From JAWKTM01 sp041399085 (GTDB lineage Bacteria; Planctomycetota; Planctomycetia; Pirellulales; Pirellulaceae), in the NCBI GenBank assembly GCA_041399085.1, contig JAWKTM010000027.1:1-64000 (forward strand): DNA of 64,000 bases, given 5' to 3'. Numbering within the stretch: position 1 is the first letter of the stretch; the number at the start of each line of letters is the position of its first letter. Below the pieces are notes generated by a model that was not told the origin of the DNA, ran no database searches, and saw only the letters and a program-made list of their open reading frames with translations. The position numbers and the translations under genes were made by a program. Positions 59,468 to 64,000 of the stretch are shown piece by piece.

Positions 59468-60553
59468 ATGAATTCATCATCGCGCCGCGAATTTACTCGG
59501 CAGTTCGGAGCGGCTACGGTCGCCGCACTTTCGTTACACTCGATTACTGCTGCGCAGGACGACGTTCCGCGTCGCCAGCCCTTGAAAATTGGGCAGATCG
59601 GTACGAGACACGCCCATGCGAGTAAATTATCGGTCTACCGTGACTCGCCCGATTATGAGGTGGTTGGCGTTGTCGAACCGGATTCACAACAAAGACAGCT
59701 TGCTTCGCGGCAACCCGTCTACCGCGACCTACCCTGGATGACCCAGGAGCAACTGCTCAACGTTCCGGGGCTCGATGCCGTGTTGATTGAAACGGAGGTC
59801 AGCGGGTTATTGGAAGCCGCGTCGGCCGCGGTTTCGGCTGGCAAACACATTCATCTCGATAAACCTGCTGGAGAATCCTTGCCGAAATTCCGTCAACTTC
59901 TACAGGCGGCCGAACAACAACACCTGCTGGTGCAAATGGGTTATATGTACCGCTACAACCCAGCCATTGTCATGCTGCGGAACTTCTTGCAACGCGGATG
60001 GTTGGGTGAACCGTTCGAGTTGCACGCGGTGATGAGCAAAGTGGTTCCGCCCGCCGACCGCGCGAGGCTTGGCGAGTATCCGGGCGGCGTCATGTTCGAG
60101 CTCGGCTGTCACCTCATTGACCTAGTGGTCGGCCTCCTTGGCACGCCCACGACCGTCACCCCGTTCGCTCGTCACAGTTCGGCATCCGACGATTCATTGG
60201 TGGACAATATGCTGGCGGTGCTTGAATACCCCCAGGCGACCGCCACTGTAAAATCTTCCGCCTTAGAAGTGGAAGGATTCGCTCGCCGCCATTTAGTGTT
60301 ATGTGGTACGGAAGGAACCTTTCATATTCAGCCTCTCGATAATCCGTCCGCACAAGTGGCTCTCTCGCGGCCGCGCGACACCTACCGAAAAGGCTACCAG
60401 GAGATTGTCTTTCCCAAATACACCCGGTACGTTGCCGACGCCGCGGATATGGCCCGTATCATTCGAGGCGAGAAACAAAGCGACTTCTCCTACCAACATG
60501 ACCTCGCGGTGCAAACCGCCGTACTACGCGCCTCGAACGTCTCCCTTGAATGA
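59468..60553 (+). CDS. Exported Gfo/Idh/MocA-family oxidoreductase
   Basis: The protein has 361 residues. The N-terminus SSSRREFTRQFGAATVAALS fits a Tat signal (RREF), so export in folded form with bound nucleotide is likely. The Rossmann part starts IGQIGTRHAHA, a variant of the usual GxGxxG. It has the conserved Lys-Pro in HIHLDKPAGE and the active-site region GGVMFELGCHLIDLVVGLLG. Such proteins oxidise or epimerise sugars with NAD(P). It is intact, in contrast to the broken genes just upstream. Confidence 0.88.
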   Translation: MNSSSRREFTRQFGAATVAALSLHSITAAQDDVPRRQPLKIGQIGTRHAHASKLSVYRDSPDYEVVGVVEPDSQQRQLASRQPVYRDLPWMTQEQLLNVPGLDAVLIETEVSGLLEAASAAVSAGKHIHLDKPAGESLPKFRQLLQAAEQQHLLVQMGYMYRYNPAIVMLRNFLQRGWLGEPFELHAVMSKVVPPADRARLGEYPGGVMFELGCHLIDLVVGLLGTPTTVTPFARHSSASDDSLVDNMLAVLEYPQATATVKSSALEVEGFARRHLVLCGTEGTFHIQPLDNPSAQVALSRPRDTYRKGYQEIVFPKYTRYVADAADMARIIRGEKQSDFSYQHDLAVQTAVLRASNVSLE

Positions 60554-60578
60554 GAACGTCATTTTCAATATAAGCCTC

Positions 60579-62156
60579 TTAAGACCTCACCATTAAGAAC
60601 CGCCGCACCCCGTCACGGACCACGGTCAAACGCAGCCCGTCTCGCAGCGAAGCGTCCTGTAAAGCCTCGTCAAACTCAGAAGCCGTGGATACCGGGGTTT
60701 GACCCACGGCTTCAATCAAATCACCGGGCCGAATCCCGGCCTGATACGCCAACCCCACCGGGGACATTTCGGTGATCACCACGCCGTTCAAACCCGACGG
60801 TATCCGAAGACGGCGACGAAATCCCTCCGAAAGTGGCTCGACCTCGACTCCCAACTCCGCGGCGGCCAATTGCCCTTCTTCCCGAGCGGAATCTGAATCG
60901 TCTCCGTCGTTAGGCATTTGCCTCTCCATCCGCTCCGCCAACTCGGTCTCGCCACGATGACCAATCGCCACCTCAAACGCTTTCGTCGAACCATCGCGAA
61001 ATACCTTAACCGTCACTGTTACGCCGGGCTCCGTCTCGGCGACTGCATTACGAAGCTGCGTGGGGTTAGACAACGGACGGTCATTGTAATCCGTCAAAAT
61101 ATCTCCTGCCTTGATGCCAGCCTTTTGTGCAGGCGAGTTCGCAACGACGTCGCTAACCAATACTCCCGCCGTGGAGTCATAGCGAAATGTTGACGATAAC
61201 TCAGGCGTCAGTTCTTGCGTAACCACGCCTAACCATCCTCGCTCCACGCGCCCCTTGTCGATGATTGCCCGTTCAATGACTCGCGCCATGTTGCTAGGAA
61301 TCGCGAAGCCAATCCCCATACTTCCACCAGTTCGCGAGGCGATGGCCGTATTGATGCCAATCACTTCCCCTTTCAAGTTCACGAGTGGACCGCCGCTATT
61401 GCCGGGATTGATGGCCGCGTCCGTTTGGATGAAGTCCTCATAATCCGCGATGCCCACATTCGCGCGTCCCTTGGCGCTAATGATGCCCGCCGTTACCGTT
61501 TGCTCCAATCCCAACGGACTGCCGATCGCCAACACCTGTTCTCCGACCCGCACGCCATCCGAATCTCCGATCGCCACCGGCACCAGTTCGTTCGTGTCGA
61601 TGCGAATGACGGCAACATCCGTCGCCGGATCCGTGCCAATTACTTCGGCCCGAAATTCTCGCTCATCTGACAGAATCACTGTCACCTCATCCGCGTCCTT
61701 CACCACATGGTTATTGGTTAAAATAAACCCATCTTCCGAAATCACGAATCCGCTGCCAAATCCTTGTTGAACATAGGAACGTTCCCGAGGGGGCGCTTCG
61801 TAGGAGAATTGAATTCGACGGCCTCGCCAGTTCTCTTCCTGGGGCTTAAACGAACGCGGAATCACCGACCATAAATCGCTGGCATCGCGCGGTCCCCGCG
61901 CCTGATGTTTAACGCTAGTAATGCTCACAACGGACGGTCGTAACGCCTCGGCCACGTTATGGAACACCAGCGACTCGTCACCCGCCGAGGTCGCCCCCAG
62001 TGCTTCTCGTGCTGCCCGAGCGCGACCCGATTCCACGGCATAGGTGAGTTCCGACACGATAGCTGGAGCGTAAAAGACACCGGCGACTAGGGCTACACAA
62101 AGTATTAGCAGTAACACAGTACTGGTCGTCGAACCGTTTTTTACATACTTCTTCAT
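60579..62156 (-). CDS. HtrA/DegP-type periplasmic serine protease
   Basis: The protein has 525 residues. The N-terminal anchor is TSTVLLLILCVALVAGVFYA. The trypsin-like triad is His in ILTNNHVVKDADEV, Asp in ATDVAVIRID and Ser in NPGNSGGPLVN. Two PDZ domains follow (about 290-380 with AGIKAGDILTDYNDRPL, and about 435-525 with AGIRPGDLIEAVGQTPV). It degrades or refolds damaged envelope proteins. It stands alone and is convergent with the oxidoreductase. Confidence 0.95.
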   Translation of the reverse strand: MKKYVKNGSTTSTVLLLILCVALVAGVFYAPAIVSELTYAVESGRARAAREALGATSAGDESLVFHNVAEALRPSVVSITSVKHQARGPRDASDLWSVIPRSFKPQEENWRGRRIQFSYEAPPRERSYVQQGFGSGFVISEDGFILTNNHVVKDADEVTVILSDEREFRAEVIGTDPATDVAVIRIDTNELVPVAIGDSDGVRVGEQVLAIGSPLGLEQTVTAGIISAKGRANVGIADYEDFIQTDAAINPGNSGGPLVNLKGEVIGINTAIASRTGGSMGIGFAIPSNMARVIERAIIDKGRVERGWLGVVTQELTPELSSTFRYDSTAGVLVSDVVANSPAQKAGIKAGDILTDYNDRPLSNPTQLRNAVAETEPGVTVTVKVFRDGSTKAFEVAIGHRGETELAERMERQMPNDGDDSDSAREEGQLAAAELGVEVEPLSEGFRRRLRIPSGLNGVVITEMSPVGLAYQAGIRPGDLIEAVGQTPVSTASEFDEALQDASLRDGLRLTVVRDGVRRFLMVRS

Positions 62157-62501
62157 CGCCTGCCTCCCATTCCGAATTGCTCAGCGCTGGTTCCTGGATA
62201 TTGCTCAGTCGCGCTAATCGCACGCAGCATTTTGCAGGGTGCAGGCGGCGGTCGTGAGCTCCTCGTCTATCGAAGCAACCGGCGCGCCAGAGAGTTTGGG
62301 GGGGCAAGCGGGCGTGTCATGATTGTCGCGACGACTCGACAGTGGTGCCGGTGGAACAACGGTTGCATCCACGAAGCGCGATGCACGCATTTTCGGGTAG
62401 ACGCCTTCACTCTCAGTCGCAATGGCGTTAGGTGACTGGCGTCCTCGATATGACGCTGCCAACACGATCTTCAAAGTCACAAAGAATTAGCGAGTCGCCC
62501 G
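62157..62501. other. Divergent intergenic region, no gene seen
   Basis: 345 bases between htrA and the methyltransferase. A run of seven G at 62300-62306 and a TGACGCTGCCAACACGATC stretch are present. No reading frame, repeat or clear promoter could be supported. Confidence 0.4.
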
Positions 62502-63314
62502 ATGAGTTCGCCCGAGTCGTTGCCGCAGTACGCAGGAGTATTAGAAGCGTATCACTGGGCGTTCCAGGGGGAATTCGACGATATTTTAGCCGAACTTCCG
62601 ATCGAAGACGCGGCCCTCGTCCTTGATGTACCTTGCGGTGACGGATTTTTTACCCGGCGAATAGCCGCCCGTCAGAGATTTGGCCAGACAATCGGTGTCG
62701 ATGTCTCGCCAGCTTTTTTAGAGGTGGCTCATGACCAGGTTTCGTCCACTGGAAGAGCTCCCTACTGGCTACAGGGCGATTGCCTTGAACTGCCGATCAG
62801 GTCTAACTCGGTTGATCTAATATGGTGTGCGCACAGCTTGATAAGTCTTACCGACACGGTTTCCGCCCTTAAAGAGATGCACCGCGTACTACGCCCCGGT
62901 GGAACAATTGCAGTGCTCGAACACGACCAGATGCACCGCTGGCTCTTGCCGTGGCCAGCTAACCTGGAATTGGCGGTGCAAGACGCCGAACGACAATACT
63001 TCCTGCAGAAACACGGTTCGACCCGAAAAATGTACAATGGCCGACACCTTCACCAATTGTTAAGTGATACCGAATTCCGGGTGGGTGAGCGGCACACGAT
63101 GACAGCGGAGCGACAGCAACCGATGGACAAAGCGAGCCTGCACTTCTTTTATCGCCATTTCGCTGACTTAAGACGTCGAATTGGCCCCTACATTCCACAC
63201 TCGCGGCGATCAATGTTCGATACGTTTACCGATCCACACTCCCCGGACTTTCTTCCAACTCAAGCGGACTTCGTAGCGACGGCTATCGAAATTCTTCAAC
63301 TGGGAATGAAGTAG
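62502..63314 (+). CDS. Class I SAM-dependent methyltransferase
   Basis: The protein has 270 residues. The SAM-binding motif I is VLDVPCGDGFFTRRIA, acidic motif II GVDVSPAFLEVA, motif III QGDCLELPIRSNSVDLIWC, and the post-motif region LKEMHRVLRPGGTIAVLEHD. This is the ubiE/Methyltransf_11 fold. The C-terminal half (RQQPMDKASLHFFYRHF) may form the substrate pocket; the substrate is unknown. The start could also be slightly downstream. Confidence 0.9.
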   Translation: MSSPESLPQYAGVLEAYHWAFQGEFDDILAELPIEDAALVLDVPCGDGFFTRRIAARQRFGQTIGVDVSPAFLEVAHDQVSSTGRAPYWLQGDCLELPIRSNSVDLIWCAHSLISLTDTVSALKEMHRVLRPGGTIAVLEHDQMHRWLLPWPANLELAVQDAERQYFLQKHGSTRKMYNGRHLHQLLSDTEFRVGERHTMTAERQQPMDKASLHFFYRHFADLRRRIGPYIPHSRRSMFDTFTDPHSPDFLPTQADFVATAIEILQLGMK

Positions 63315-63382
63315 CATCCCGAACGAACTGGTAGTCGGCTACCCGACGTCACCGACGCAAAGTGTTTTTGCCGAACGCCACG

Positions 63383-63795
63383 TCACTCCGAGATCTTCTC
63401 CAGAGCGTCGGCCGATACATCTTCGTTCTCCATGCGGACCGCTAGGTCGCCCAACGAGACGATCCCCACACAACAGTTGTCGCGATCGACCACCAGCACG
63501 CGCCGAACCTGCTGCTCGCTCATCAATCGGGCGGCATCTTCGGCGTTTTGATAGTCCGCCACCGTTGCCACCCCAAGGTCATGACATCGCGAACTTGCGT
63601 CTGGGATGGATCTCGGCCTTCCGCGACAGCACGCACCACGATGTCCCGATCGGTCAGCATGCCCAAAGGTTCTTTGCTAGTAACCACCGGAAGAATACCG
63701 ATATCGTGATCGGCCATCAACCTCGCGGCCTCCGTCAAAGTGGAATCCGGGCCGATGGAGTGAATGGTTGTCGACATGACTTGGCTGACATGCAT
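63383..63795 (-). CDS. Tandem CBS-domain protein (one frameshift)
   Basis: The ATG at 63795 has GAGGAAAG upstream. The first CBS domain (VSQVMSTTIHSIGPDSTLTE ... MLTDRDIVVRAVAEGRD) runs into VRDVMTLG, where one missing G in a G-run near 63573 shifts the frame. The second CBS domain (VADYQNAEDAARLMSEQQVR ... GIVSLGDLAVRMEN) completes a protein of about 137 residues. Stand-alone CBS pairs bind adenine nucleotides or SAM and act as energy or stress sensors. Confidence 0.85.
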
Positions 63796-63942
63796 CGTAT
63801 CTTTCCTCGCTGTAGAAGGTAATTCAGGCGAAGCCGCGGAAGTATCGGGCTCGATTGAACCCACGTGCAATCGCGATGCCTCGTCGCGACAGCCTCCGAG
63901 TGGTATTCCACAATTGCTAACGTCCTCAGCTAGAGGTGCAAT

Positions 63943-63958
63943 TGGCACCCGAATTGCA
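63943..63958 (+). promoter_or_regulatory. Sigma-54 (RpoN) type -24/-12 promoter reading out of the window
   Basis: TGGCAC-CCGAA-TTGCA matches the -24/-12 consensus TGGCACG-N4-TTGCW, with the GG and GC dinucleotides exactly 12 bases apart. It points right, away from the divergent CBS gene, so its target lies outside the window. It overlaps the near-palindrome GGTGCAATTGGCACC. Confidence 0.55.
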
Positions 63959-64000
63959 ACCTTTTAAGAGTACGCCGCTGCCCTGCTAGGACTGTCGCAC

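Overview
The window looks like a chromosomal contig of a planctomycete, probably of the Pirellulales. The signs are a secreted giant with the FELLEDRRLLA leader, repeated PPC domains and a dockerin; Ser/Thr kinases paired with ECF sigma factors and WD40 or LRR modules; DUF1080, sialate O-acetylesterase-like and Gfo/Idh/MocA proteins; and many dispersed intergenic palindromes. No rRNA or CRISPR array is present. The only tRNA seen is tRNA-Arg(CCG).

Layout. 1-1100: the edge of an integrative element (partial tyrosine recombinase) abutting tRNA-Arg(CCG). 1.2-9.2 kb: small membrane proteins, a VWA lipoprotein, a TPR/HEAT-like protein, a conserved hypothetical protein and a 21-bp repeat array. 9.4-18 kb: housekeeping block with an Nramp-like transporter, asnS, ptsI and a fatty-acid-type cluster (dehydratase, long acyl carrier protein, hot-dog protein, ketosynthase) behind a good sigma-70-like promoter. 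18.1-35.1 kb, minus strand: DUF1080, GNAT, esterase, ECF sigma factor, a ~0.9-kb repeat block, kinase-LRR protein and a 3,330-residue clostripain/PPC giant. 35.3-41.7 kb, plus strand: glmM, a transporter and a phosphonate-degradation cluster (zinc dehydrogenase, PhnZ-like HD oxygenase, FAD oxidoreductase, PhnX). 41.7-46.6 kb: a badly frameshifted trypsin-like protease, an esterase, a TIM-barrel isomerase, repeats and a hypothetical protein.

46.6-59.3 kb is the accessory region. It holds broken reading frames of a SIR2-family protein, an unknown membrane protein, an Imm22-like immunity protein, a SUFU-domain immunity-like protein, two kinase modules (one with WD40 repeats), a divergent ECF sigma factor and a DUF421 membrane protein. 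The first four are separated by copies of two repeat families and a MITE-like element, which gives a cassette-like layout. 59.4-64 kb returns to intact genes: oxidoreductase, HtrA protease, methyltransferase, a CBS protein, and a sigma-54-type promoter reading out of the window.

Single-base frameshifts are frequent. In genes with one clean break, most fit one missing base, often in or beside a short homopolymer, so sequencing error must be excluded before calling these pseudogenes. A 10-kb uninterrupted reading frame in the same window shows that the error or decay is uneven.
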